Source of the DNA: Spirochaetaceae bacterium
GTDB taxonomy: Bacteria > Spirochaetota > Spirochaetia > DSM-27196 > PWMO01
DNA length: 64,000 nucleotides
Assembly (NCBI GenBank): GCA_007693945.1
Contig: RECP01000056.1
Span: 1 to 64,000 of the forward strand
Reading direction: 5' to 3'
A model generated the notes under the pieces. That model saw only the letters and a list, made by a program, of their open reading frames with translations. It was not told the origin of the DNA and ran no database searches. The position numbers and the translations under genes are program-made. Shown one piece after another: positions 45,935 through 54,107 of this stretch. Numbering within the stretch: the first letter of the stretch is position 1; each line of letters begins with the position of its first letter.

Positions 45935-46819
45935 GTGAAAAAGGTAACACTCGAAACGCCTGATACCTCGCGACACGCACGGCAGTCGCCCGCGTTGCCG
46001 CAGCCACTCCGCCGCCGGCCACAGCCCGACGGTACGCGGCAGGTCGGCTGGGCGATTGTGACCGGCGGTACCAGCGGGATCGGGCGGGCCTACGCCGCTG
46101 AGCTGGCACGACGCGGGCACTCGGTGCTGATTACCGGCCGGCGCCGCGCGCAACTCGATGCGGTTGCCCGCAGCATCGCCGCCGAGAGTGGCGTCACGGT
46201 TGAACCGTGGATCGTCGAACTGGGCGACCCGCGGGCGCGCACGGCGTTTCTCGACCGCGTGCGCCAATGCCGGCCGCTGGATATTGTTGTGGCCAACGCC
46301 GGATTCGGGTACGCCGAGCCGTTTGTCAACGGCCCGCTCAGACAGGCCGAGGCCATGATCGCAGTGCACGTCACGTCGGTGGTGGAGCTGTTCCACGCGG
46401 TGATACCGACGATGATCGACCGCGGCTGCGGCAGCCTGGTTGCCGTGAGCTCGCTGGCGTCACACCTGCCGGTTCCGGGAGGCGAGACCTACGTCGCCAC
46501 CAAGAGCTTTCTCAATAGTTTCTGCGAGTCGCTGGCGGTTGGCCTCAGCCCGTATGGCCTGCGCGTCCAGACGCTGCTGCCCGGGTTCACCCGTACCGAC
46601 TTCCATCGCTACGACCCGGACTTCGCCGCCCGCCGCTCGGCCGTCCGGCTGCTTCACTGGGACACGCCCGAAACCGTGGTCCGCGCCTCGCTTGTAGCTC
46701 TGGACCGCAACCGGACCGTGTGCATACCGGGTTGGCGCAACCGGCTGGCCGCGCGGCTGCTGGCACTGCTGCCGCGGACGCTGGTGCGCGCACTGATGCG
46801 CCGGACGGCTGCCCGATAG
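45935..46819 (+). CDS. Short-chain dehydrogenase/reductase
   Basis: 294-residue NAD(P)-dependent oxidoreductase of the classical SDR type. The cofactor motif TGGTSGIGRAYAAEL (about residue 44), NAG in VVANAGFGYAEP (about 120), the catalytic Ser in LVAVSSLASH (about 173) and the Tyr-Lys pair in YVATKSFLNSF (about 187) are present. The first 35 residues are polar and basic, and the GTG start at 45935 lacks a good ribosome binding site, so the start may lie later. Substrate unknown; relatives act on fatty acyl or steroid-like substrates. Confidence 0.83.
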   Translation: MKKVTLETPDTSRHARQSPALPQPLRRRPQPDGTRQVGWAIVTGGTSGIGRAYAAELARRGHSVLITGRRRAQLDAVARSIAAESGVTVEPWIVELGDPRARTAFLDRVRQCRPLDIVVANAGFGYAEPFVNGPLRQAEAMIAVHVTSVVELFHAVIPTMIDRGCGSLVAVSSLASHLPVPGGETYVATKSFLNSFCESLAVGLSPYGLRVQTLLPGFTRTDFHRYDPDFAARRSAVRLLHWDTPETVVRASLVALDRNRTVCIPGWRNRLAARLLALLPRTLVRALMRRTAAR

Positions 46820-46902
46820 AAGGCCGCTGGAAATGCAGCAAAATATGGGCCGTATCTGGGAAAGCGGTGTTCATGTACTATACTCTTCTGGGTGAGAGCA
46901 GC

Positions 46903-48744
46903 ATGAACGTCGGCAGCCGAAGACCAGACTACCCTGTTCCACACTACGTCCGCGGCACGGATCGCGACCGCGATCAGATGCTTTCGCAGATCGGCGGATT
47001 CTCACCCGATGAACGACGGATTTTCCACCTGCTGTGCGCCATGTGGCAGCCGGAGATTCCCTACACCAGGGCACTGGCTCGTACCGAGCGCGAGGACCCA
47101 CGCTTCGCACAGGTGCTCACCACGCTGATGGACAAACTGCAACGGGGGCGCCTCGGCCTCGTGCTGACCAGCGCTCGCGACGGCATCGGAACTCCGCGGG
47201 CGCTGGTGCTGACCACCCAGGACTCGCCGCCGTTCTTTACCGCGTTGGTCGAAGAACAGTGGTCAAAGTTGGCGGCCGATCCCACCCTGCCGCTGCCTAC
47301 ATCCGATCTGCTGGCTGAGCTGCACGTCAAACTGCCGCCAACGGCAGCCAGGCCGGCAACAATGACCGATGTCACGCGTATGACTCTGGAAGCGCCGGCG
47401 TCGGACCACTACGTCGTGTCGGTCAGCCTGCCGGAGATCAGAGGGCTGCTGGTTTCTTCGGCAGCTACCGCGCAAGTCGTGCCGGCTGTACTGCGTAAAC
47501 TGCGTCACCGTCTGGATAACATCAATCTGATCGGTCTGATAGCGCGACTCAACAGAGCCAGCCTTACCGACGTCAAACGGCGCATCGATTCTTCGGACGC
47601 CGCCGCGTGGCGCACGGTAATCGAAGCGCTGCTGGAGAACCGCGCGGACGTCGAACGCGTTTCGGTTCCGCCGGCTGAGGAGTTACTGGCCGCTGCGGCG
47701 GTAATGCGTGGTTATATCGAGGCGCGCATCGAACTGAGACGCCAGCAGCAGCTAAGCGAGCAACAGCGGATCCGGCTGGCTTCCGAATTCGAGGAGAAGG
47801 TACGCCTTGCCGACGGGTACGTGCTGGCGGAAGAGGAGTTCAAGGCCCTGCTGCACCAACAGGTCCCCGGCGCTGATCCGGAGACCCGGCTGCAGCGTCA
47901 CTCGTTGTTGCAGCGGTTGACGGAGGTCCCCGCCGGACGCCACCTGCCGCGGGTTGTCGTGCTTGCCGAGACCGCGCTGCACCGCGACCACGTCTACATG
48001 GTGCTGTTGCAGCGCATCAGCCACCTCGGCGACCTGATCCGTAAAGAGTACGTCCACCAAATGCAGCTGCTGCTGCAGTCCTCCGATCGCGACCGCTTTG
48101 TGTTCTTCTACTCCCTTGACAACTGGGAGGCTGATATCGAGCAGCGCATAGCCGCGCGCGATCCGCTGGTTGCGGAGCTTCTGCGGCAGCCGAAACTGGT
48201 AGCCGAAGCGGTGGTACACGCCTGCCGAACGCGCCTGCATATCACTGACCCGCGCGAGATCAAGCGCAGTCTGCAGGTGCTGTTCGAACCAGGCGGGGTG
48301 ACGTTGCGGCCCCGCAACCGGCTTCTGGCGCTTGACCTGTCGGCGATCCTCGAGGTTGCCTACGCCAGACTCGGAAAGCTGAAGCAGTTCGTTCTGCGCA
48401 TCTCGGGCCGGCTGGAGATCATGCGCCAGCGTTTCGAGGATGTCACTGCCGACTCCAGAACCGGGAGACCACCGCGGGTCACCGGGCGCGGTAGAATTGC
48501 CGATGCGCTGGCACAACTGGAACGCGGCTCGGCTGATCCGGTCGAAACCTCGTCAGCAGCGGATGCTCCATCGTCGGTCACCGCCGCCGACCATGAGAAG
48601 CCCGACGGCGACACACCACGCTGGGGCGGCATGGGTTCCCGCGCCCGCAGGAGCAGCCCCCAAACGGTACACCGGCCCTACTCCAGGAGACAGCAGGAGA
48701 GCGCCTGGAGCGAGTTCGAGAAGAACATCCGCAGGAAAACCTGA
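46903..48744 (+). CDS. Conserved-looking large protein of unknown function
   Basis: 613 residues, no signal peptide or membrane helix. The N-terminal part (about 30-75) has a helical segment (FSPDERRIFHLLCAMWQPEIPY) that may be a winged-helix-like module. The middle is rich in charged helices with possible coiled coil (RQQQLSEQQRIRLASEFEEKV, about 290-330) and the C-terminus is a low-complexity polar and basic tail (about 530-613). I do not recognise the family. TATACT at 46879-46884 could be its -10 box, with a leader of about 12 bases containing GAGAG; the open frame extends upstream to 46720 but overlaps the SDR gene there. Confidence 0.7.
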   Translation: MNVGSRRPDYPVPHYVRGTDRDRDQMLSQIGGFSPDERRIFHLLCAMWQPEIPYTRALARTEREDPRFAQVLTTLMDKLQRGRLGLVLTSARDGIGTPRALVLTTQDSPPFFTALVEEQWSKLAADPTLPLPTSDLLAELHVKLPPTAARPATMTDVTRMTLEAPASDHYVVSVSLPEIRGLLVSSAATAQVVPAVLRKLRHRLDNINLIGLIARLNRASLTDVKRRIDSSDAAAWRTVIEALLENRADVERVSVPPAEELLAAAAVMRGYIEARIELRRQQQLSEQQRIRLASEFEEKVRLADGYVLAEEEFKALLHQQVPGADPETRLQRHSLLQRLTEVPAGRHLPRVVVLAETALHRDHVYMVLLQRISHLGDLIRKEYVHQMQLLLQSSDRDRFVFFYSLDNWEADIEQRIAARDPLVAELLRQPKLVAEAVVHACRTRLHITDPREIKRSLQVLFEPGGVTLRPRNRLLALDLSAILEVAYARLGKLKQFVLRISGRLEIMRQRFEDVTADSRTGRPPRVTGRGRIADALAQLERGSADPVETSSAADAPSSVTAADHEKPDGDTPRWGGMGSRARRSSPQTVHRPYSRRQQESAWSEFEKNIRRKT

Positions 48745-48773
48745 GTCACGGCACTGCCGGATCGGTGCGCAGG

Positions 48774-49628
48774 CTAGCCGAACACCTTCTGCAGCGCACC
48801 GCGCATCACGTCAACGGGCGCCTCCAGGCCGGTCCACATCTTGAATCCAATCGCGCCCTGGTACACAAGCATCCCGAGCCCGTCGAGCGTAATTGCGCCG
48901 CGATCGCGTGCCAGATCCAGAAAAGCCGTCTGCGGTGGATTGGGAATCACGTCGCAGACCACCATACCTTCGCGCACAGTCTGCATATCGACATCCGGGA
49001 GCGCCCCGACATCGGGAAACAGCCCGATACTGGTAGCGTTGACCAAAACATCCACATCCGCATCCACGGCTACGGTAGCATCCCACCGGCGGAACCGAAC
49101 CTCACTGCCGGTGTTGCGCTGCAGCAGATCTACCAGGGCCTCCGCGCGCTCGACCGAACGGTTGACCAGATCAATGCGTGCCGCACCGGCGTTGGCAAGC
49201 TCAACACAAATCGCGCGCGAGGCGCCACCGGCTCCCAGCACCATCACCCGTTTACCGCAGGGGTCGATCCCGGCGTCGTCGCTCAGCGAGCGCAGGAACC
49301 CCTTCCCGTCCGTATTCTCGCCGATCAACCGGTCACCGTCGCGGCGCACCGTGTTGACCGCGCCCATCACGGCTGCGTCGGGGGCTACTTCGTCCAGGTG
49401 ATCGATAACCGCCACCTTATGCGGGATCGTCAGATTGATTCCCCGCATGTTCATTGCACGCATCCCGGCCACCGCGGCCGCCAGATCGCGCGGCAGAACC
49501 TCGATTGTGAGGTACTTCCAGCGGATCCCGAGGTGCGCAAAAGCGGCATCCTGCATGACACAGGTGGGGTTCTCGGCCACCGGATGTCCGAATACTCCTA
49601 CCAGGTTATCCAGATACGACTGCTCCAT
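48774..49628 (-). CDS. aroE: Shikimate dehydrogenase
   Basis: 284 residues; reduces 3-dehydroshikimate to shikimate with NADPH in aromatic amino acid synthesis. Substrate-site motifs are GHPVAENPTC-like start (VFGHPVAENPTCVMQDAAF), NLTIPHK with the catalytic Lys (about residue 70) and DGKGFLRSL; the cofactor motif is VLGAGGASRAICVEL (about 133). AAGGAGA precedes the ATG. The upstream flavoprotein gene ends 13 bases before, so an operon is possible. Other aro genes are not in the window. Confidence 0.93.
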   Translation of the reverse strand: MEQSYLDNLVGVFGHPVAENPTCVMQDAAFAHLGIRWKYLTIEVLPRDLAAAVAGMRAMNMRGINLTIPHKVAVIDHLDEVAPDAAVMGAVNTVRRDGDRLIGENTDGKGFLRSLSDDAGIDPCGKRVMVLGAGGASRAICVELANAGAARIDLVNRSVERAEALVDLLQRNTGSEVRFRRWDATVAVDADVDVLVNATSIGLFPDVGALPDVDMQTVREGMVVCDVIPNPPQTAFLDLARDRGAITLDGLGMLVYQGAIGFKMWTGLEAPVDVMRGALQKVFG

Positions 49629-49641
49629 CGGTGTTCTCCTT

Positions 49642-51186
49642 TCAGCTGCGTTTTACTCGTTTACGTACGACGCGACTGCAGTTGTACCCGGCTGCGCCGA
49701 AGATCCCGCCGCCCGGATGCATGCCGGCGTTTGCCATGAACAGTCCCGGCAGCGGCGACTCGTATCCGGCCAGTTCCGGCAGCGGGCGAAACACAAACAT
49801 CTGGTCGGTTACCATCTCAACGTGCATCACATTGGCGTTGGGCATATTGTGTTTCTCGGATATCACCGCCGGTGTCTGTGCATAGATGTCGCGAACCGCG
49901 CCGCGGGTACCCGGTGCGTATCGCTCGACCACTCCCAGCAGTCGTTCGACTTCGCGCTTTTCAATCTCGGGCCACGAAAGCCCCTGCCGCAGCCGATACG
50001 GGTAATACTGGCCCCAGACGAACAGGGTGTGCTTGTCGGCAGGAGCCAGCGTAGGATCAACCGCGCTGAAGGTCATACCGATCGCCGCCGGGTTCTCGGA
50101 CGGCAGCCCCTTGAGGTAGTCCGCGTAGGCATCGTGAACGTACTGCACCGACGGGCAGAGCAACTGCAGACCGTTGTGAATGCGGTCCGCGGCAACCCGG
50201 TACTGCGGCAGGGCATCCATGGCGCAGCGCAACACCATACCGAAGCCGTTGCCGACCTGGACCTTTTCGACGCGTGAACGCAAGCTCGGTGGGGTCCAGT
50301 CCCGCAACAGCTGCAGGTAGGTCACCCACAGATGTGCGCTTGCCACCACCGCTCGACCGGTGATGGTGGTGCCATGCACGGTCTCGGCGCCACAGGCGCG
50401 GCCGTTTTCAACCAGGATACGCTTGACCTCCTGCCCGGGCAGTATCTGTCCGCCGTGAGCCTCTATGCAGCGCGCCAGAGCTTGAGTCAGCATACCCGAG
50501 CCACCCTTCGGCCGCGCCGGCCCGCGCTTGTGTATGATCGAGTGCCAGCCGACGAACTCTGCCGACATGGCATCAATTGGAGCAGGGCCGCTTTGCGCTC
50601 CCCACCATACCAGGGCTGAGCGCAGCTGTTCGCTCTCAAAACTGTCATTGACAAACCTGCCGTAGCTCTGAAACAGGGTGCGAATCAGATCGGTCCTCGG
50701 GAAGTCGCGGTCGTGGAACTTCTTCAGGAAAAGTGTGCGTCCGAGGTTGGCAGTAGTCGGCCTGTTGAGAAAGAAGTCAAACACCGCCTCGTTCAGCGGC
50801 TGCCAGCGGCGTACGAAGGTGCGGTATGCATCCGCGTCGTGCTCGCTGACCTGCGCGATGCTGCGGCACGTGCGATCAAGATCCTGGTAAAACTGGACAC
50901 AGCTACCGTCTTCAAACGGCGCCGACATGAACGGATCGAGCGGAATGTACTCCAGACCGTAGCGCTCCAGTTCCAGGTCAGCCACAATCGGCGTGTGGTG
51001 GATCATGAAGTGCAGCGAACCGCCGACATCCATCCGGAATCCGCCGAACATCTCCTCGGTGCACACCGCTCCACCAACCGTGTCGCGCCGCTCGAGCACC
51101 GTAACCCGGTAGCCCCAGCGCGCCAGATAGGCGGCACACACCAGGGCATTATGTCCGCTACCCACGACAACGATATCGGTATCCAT
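49642..51186 (-). CDS. FAD-dependent oxidoreductase, phytoene desaturase/PYROXD2-like
   Basis: 514 residues. The N-terminal dinucleotide-binding motif VVVGSGHNALVCAAYLARWGYRV (shortened) is followed by the family segment GGAVCTEEMFGGFRMDVGGS and, near the end, PGLFMANAGMHPGGGIFGAAG, as in CrtI-type desaturases and carotenoid isomerases. I start at 51186 because a TTGCAA-17-TATAAC promoter ends 6 bases upstream; the frame itself extends 9 codons further through that promoter. No carotenoid genes are near, so the substrate is open. Confidence 0.85.
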   Translation of the reverse strand: MDTDIVVVGSGHNALVCAAYLARWGYRVTVLERRDTVGGAVCTEEMFGGFRMDVGGSLHFMIHHTPIVADLELERYGLEYIPLDPFMSAPFEDGSCVQFYQDLDRTCRSIAQVSEHDADAYRTFVRRWQPLNEAVFDFFLNRPTTANLGRTLFLKKFHDRDFPRTDLIRTLFQSYGRFVNDSFESEQLRSALVWWGAQSGPAPIDAMSAEFVGWHSIIHKRGPARPKGGSGMLTQALARCIEAHGGQILPGQEVKRILVENGRACGAETVHGTTITGRAVVASAHLWVTYLQLLRDWTPPSLRSRVEKVQVGNGFGMVLRCAMDALPQYRVAADRIHNGLQLLCPSVQYVHDAYADYLKGLPSENPAAIGMTFSAVDPTLAPADKHTLFVWGQYYPYRLRQGLSWPEIEKREVERLLGVVERYAPGTRGAVRDIYAQTPAVISEKHNMPNANVMHVEMVTDQMFVFRPLPELAGYESPLPGLFMANAGMHPGGGIFGAAGYNCSRVVRKRVKRS

Positions 51187-51192
51187 TGCTCC

Positions 51193-51221
51193 GTTATACG
51201 GCATACGCGCCAAGTTTGCAA
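51193..51221 (-). promoter_or_regulatory. Sigma70-like promoter for a leaderless transcript (flavoprotein gene)
   Basis: On the minus strand TTGCAA (51221-51216), a 17-base spacer and TATAAC (51198-51193). The ATG at 51186 comes 6 bases after the -10 box. A GGAG lies only 2 bases before the ATG, too close for normal Shine-Dalgarno use. Confidence 0.6.
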
Positions 51222-51242
51222 CAAATGGCGGTCGATCGCAGC

Positions 51243-51266
51243 AATCCGCATTTTGACCGCACGGAG
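51243..51266 (+). repeat. Short sequence shared with 16012-16033
   Basis: CGCATTTTGACCGCACGGAG occurs here (51248-51267) and at 16014-16033 identically over 20 bases. Its core TTTTGACCGCACGG resembles the terminal arm of the 12 kb palindromic repeat. It may be a relic of the same element family or a shared binding site, in both cases in an intergenic control region. Confidence 0.4.
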
Positions 51267-51287
51267 CGCGCGTGGCGCCAGCTGCTG

Positions 51288-51316
51288 TTGAGCGCCGCCG
51301 CGGTGTACGGTAAGAT
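51288..51316 (+). promoter_or_regulatory. Sigma70-like promoter for a leaderless transcript
   Basis: TTGAGC (51288-51293), a 17-base spacer and TAAGAT (51311-51316), with the ATG at 51324 starting 7 bases after the -10 box. No Shine-Dalgarno sequence is present. Confidence 0.6.
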
Positions 51317-51323
51317 ACCCGGC

Positions 51324-52559
51324 ATGCTGGATATGGTAATCATCGGAGGCGGGGTACACGGCACCTACCTGTCGCACGTAATCAGCGCGCGCCTGGGATT
51401 CAGGGAACTCGCCGTGGTCGACCCCTATCGGCAGCCGTTGACCGTCTGGGGGCGTCACACACAGGCTTGCGGCATGCGCTATCTGCGCTCCCCGAGCAGT
51501 CACAATCTGGATCTCGATTTTCACGCACTGCGTGAGTTTGCTGTCCGGCGCGGTTGGGACCGCAATACAGCGTTTATTCCTCCCTACGCACGGCCGCTGC
51601 TGCGCCTGTTTGACGAACACGCCGCCGCGGTGATCCGTGAGAACGGTCTGCAGCGATGGCGCCACACGGGCACCGTGCGCGACCTGATCCTGCATGACGA
51701 CCACGTCACGGTGACAACCGAACACCAACGACTGCGCGCCCGTTACGCGCTACTGGCGGTCGGCCGCAGCGCGGCACTCTGCTATCCCCGCTGGAGCGCG
51801 GCGCTGGCCGCCGCCGGCGACGTCGTCGACCACGTACTTGCGCCGACGTTTTGCCGCCAACGCCTACTGCACAGCGACAGTCCGGTTATCGTTGGTGCGG
51901 GGGCAAGCGGAGTGCAACTGGCGCTCGCAACCGCGGCCGAATCCGGCACCCCGGTGACCGTGATCAGTGAACACGAAATCCGTGTGCGAAGCTTTGACAG
52001 TGATCCCTGCTTCATCGGACCGCGCTGCGCCCGGCACTTTCTGGCCGAAACCGATTACAGTCGGCGTCGTGCCATGATCATCGCCGCGCGCGATCCCGGC
52101 TCGGTCCCCGAAGAGGTGGCGCTGCAGCTGTCGCGGTTTCGCGATCAGGGGGCGGTGCGAATCATCACGGCCGCGGTCCGTTCAGTGCGGCAGACAGGCG
52201 GGCGGATCCGGCTCCAGCTGGCAAACGGAATCGATATCCAGTCGGACTGCGTGACCGTGGCTACCGGATTCGCCCCCGGCCCGCCCGGTGGTGCTCTGGT
52301 GCAGCAGGTCGCTGAGCGCTACAATCTGGCGCGCAGCGCGGATGGCTTTCCGCTGCCGGACGGATTCCTGCGCTGGCATCCGCGGCTGTTTGTAAGCGGT
52401 GCGCTGGCCGAACTCGAGCTGGGGCCCTTTGCTCCCAACATAATTGGCGCTATCGCGGCGGCAAAGCGAGTGGGGGCGTTTTTGCTGCAGCGTGACGCCC
52501 CGCACCGGCACCACTGGGTGCCGTTGTCGCGGCTGTGGGACAGCGCGCAGTCGGCCTGA
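51324..52559 (+). CDS. FAD/NAD(P)-binding protein (flavin monooxygenase-like)
   Basis: 411 residues. The FAD motif VIIGGGVHGTYLSHVI is at the N-terminus and a second nucleotide motif VIVGAGASGVQLALATA is at about residue 190. VTVATGFAPGPPGG is the usual ATG-type motif near residue 310. The layout resembles ornithine/lysine N-hydroxylase and related flavin monooxygenases, but the substrate is unknown. The ATG at 51324 is set by the promoter spacing and by the start of the FAD motif. It is divergent from another flavoprotein gene. Confidence 0.8.
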   Translation: MLDMVIIGGGVHGTYLSHVISARLGFRELAVVDPYRQPLTVWGRHTQACGMRYLRSPSSHNLDLDFHALREFAVRRGWDRNTAFIPPYARPLLRLFDEHAAAVIRENGLQRWRHTGTVRDLILHDDHVTVTTEHQRLRARYALLAVGRSAALCYPRWSAALAAAGDVVDHVLAPTFCRQRLLHSDSPVIVGAGASGVQLALATAAESGTPVTVISEHEIRVRSFDSDPCFIGPRCARHFLAETDYSRRRAMIIAARDPGSVPEEVALQLSRFRDQGAVRIITAAVRSVRQTGGRIRLQLANGIDIQSDCVTVATGFAPGPPGGALVQQVAERYNLARSADGFPLPDGFLRWHPRLFVSGALAELELGPFAPNIIGAIAAAKRVGAFLLQRDAPHRHHWVPLSRLWDSAQSA

Positions 52560-52596
52560 CCCAATGGCCGATGGTCGACGAAGAGCGTTCGGCCGG

Positions 52597-54048
52597 TCAG
52601 ACCGGTTCGAGCGTTGCCATACGGGCCTGGAACTCCAGAATGCTGGTGCGGATGCTGGCGAAGATCGCCGGAAACACAACGTTGTAAAAATAGGCTTTCT
52701 GTACCATCCATTGTTTACGCGATTCGAACGTCGTGTTAAGCGCCTGCACGTACTGCTCCATGTGGAGATCGTAGTTCTCGAACTCCGCCGCCGGCTGCTG
52801 TTCCTCGAGACTGTACTTGACGGTATCCTGGTAGCGGCCGAGACTGCGGAAGAGCTCGTAGAGTGAGTACTGTTTCTCGATGAACGTGCCTACGCGGACC
52901 GCGTCTCCCGAGAAGCGTCGCAACAGGGCGTCGTACTTGCGCGGATGCATGCTGCGAAATATAAACGCTTTGCGCAACGTCACATCCTTGCTGCGGAACA
53001 CGTCCTCGATGGCGGCGATCACGTAACGGTTGCCGCGGTAGTACTGCAGCAACGCAACAATCCGATCGGCACCGGCTTCACCCTTCTCCAGCAGCAGCGC
53101 AGCCTGGTCGCGGATACTCTCGGGCAGCCCCGGATTGACCTCGATGCTGTAGCTGCGGAACACCGCGTCCTTCTTGTCCCTCAGCTCCACCTTGCTGTAA
53201 CGGAACAGCTCCTCTTTGGTGAGACTGCGATAGTAGCCGAACAGCGCCCGCGCCTCTTTGCGAAAACGGTCATAGTAGGCGTCGACCACGCCGGACTCTT
53301 CGAGCACCCGGTAGAACCGCTCCGAAATCCGCAGGCCTCCCACCGGAGCTGTTGACTCCATGCGCTTGGCCTCGATGACCGGCAGTCCGACGATGTCCCA
53401 CTGCTTGGCGCCGTCGGGCCCGAAGTTACCGATTGTCACTTCACCGATATTGGCTCCGATGCGGATGCGGATCTGGAACAAAGCGTTGAATGCCGAAGAG
53501 ACCTCGATGCTGGAGCGCAGTGCGGCTATTATGTCAAAGGCCCGTTTCAGCAGATCACGCGTCTCGGGGTTGGCGGCCTCGGCCAGGAAGCGGTCGTTGG
53601 CCTGATTGAACAGCACGCAGACCCGCTGCATCTCGATGCAGGTGTAGAACAGCTCACGCGCTATATAGCGCGTAGCTTCCTGCTCGCTCATGTTCTTGAC
53701 CTGCGGATCGATGATGCCGCCGTAGTGGAACATCAGGCTGTCGCCCTCAATCTTGTTGAGATAGCCGCCGTGGCGCTTCAGTACCGAGTTGAACGCCGTG
53801 TAGAGCCCGTTGAGTACTTCCTGGTTCTCCTGCGGGCTGAGAAACTTGGAGAGAAAGGTATAGTCGGCGATGTCCATGAAGGCGATGCCCATGGTGGTCA
53901 CCACCGAACTCTTGGGGATTCCGCCAATGTCGAGAATCGCGTCAACAAGCTGCTTGGGCAGGTAGTAGTCTTCGATCTCCTTGCGGAGTTGAAACTCGCG
54001 GCTATCGAATCCCGTCAGAGAGGACGCCAATCTGTTCCCGTTGTCCAT
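52597..54048 (-). CDS. Class III nucleotide cyclase domain protein
   Basis: 483 residues. The catalytic domain lies at residues about 45-250, with the metal-binding first Asp in IAFMDIADYTFLSK and the second in LNKIEGDSLMFHYGG (about 105), RIGANIGEVTIGNFG and a substrate region around QWDIVGLPVIEAKRME (about 215). The long C-terminal half (about 260-483) is helical, with no recognised domain. There is no membrane segment, so it is a soluble cyclase or a cyclase-like sensor. A TATACT box lies 14 bases before the ATG with AAGG close to it. It lies 60 bases from the end of ligA, on the same strand. Confidence 0.8.
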   Translation of the reverse strand: MDNGNRLASSLTGFDSREFQLRKEIEDYYLPKQLVDAILDIGGIPKSSVVTTMGIAFMDIADYTFLSKFLSPQENQEVLNGLYTAFNSVLKRHGGYLNKIEGDSLMFHYGGIIDPQVKNMSEQEATRYIARELFYTCIEMQRVCVLFNQANDRFLAEAANPETRDLLKRAFDIIAALRSSIEVSSAFNALFQIRIRIGANIGEVTIGNFGPDGAKQWDIVGLPVIEAKRMESTAPVGGLRISERFYRVLEESGVVDAYYDRFRKEARALFGYYRSLTKEELFRYSKVELRDKKDAVFRSYSIEVNPGLPESIRDQAALLLEKGEAGADRIVALLQYYRGNRYVIAAIEDVFRSKDVTLRKAFIFRSMHPRKYDALLRRFSGDAVRVGTFIEKQYSLYELFRSLGRYQDTVKYSLEEQQPAAEFENYDLHMEQYVQALNTTFESRKQWMVQKAYFYNVVFPAIFASIRTSILEFQARMATLEPV

Positions 54049-54107
54049 TCGGCCTTAATCATAGTATACCTCTCAGCGATCTGCAAACGGTGGCCATCAG
54101 ACAGCTC

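Noticed and set aside
45935-46040. Translational control of the SDR gene by the 45.8 kb hairpin
   Set aside because: The SD-like loop is more than 70 bases from the GTG start, too far for direct ribosome placement; no pairing with the start region was seen.
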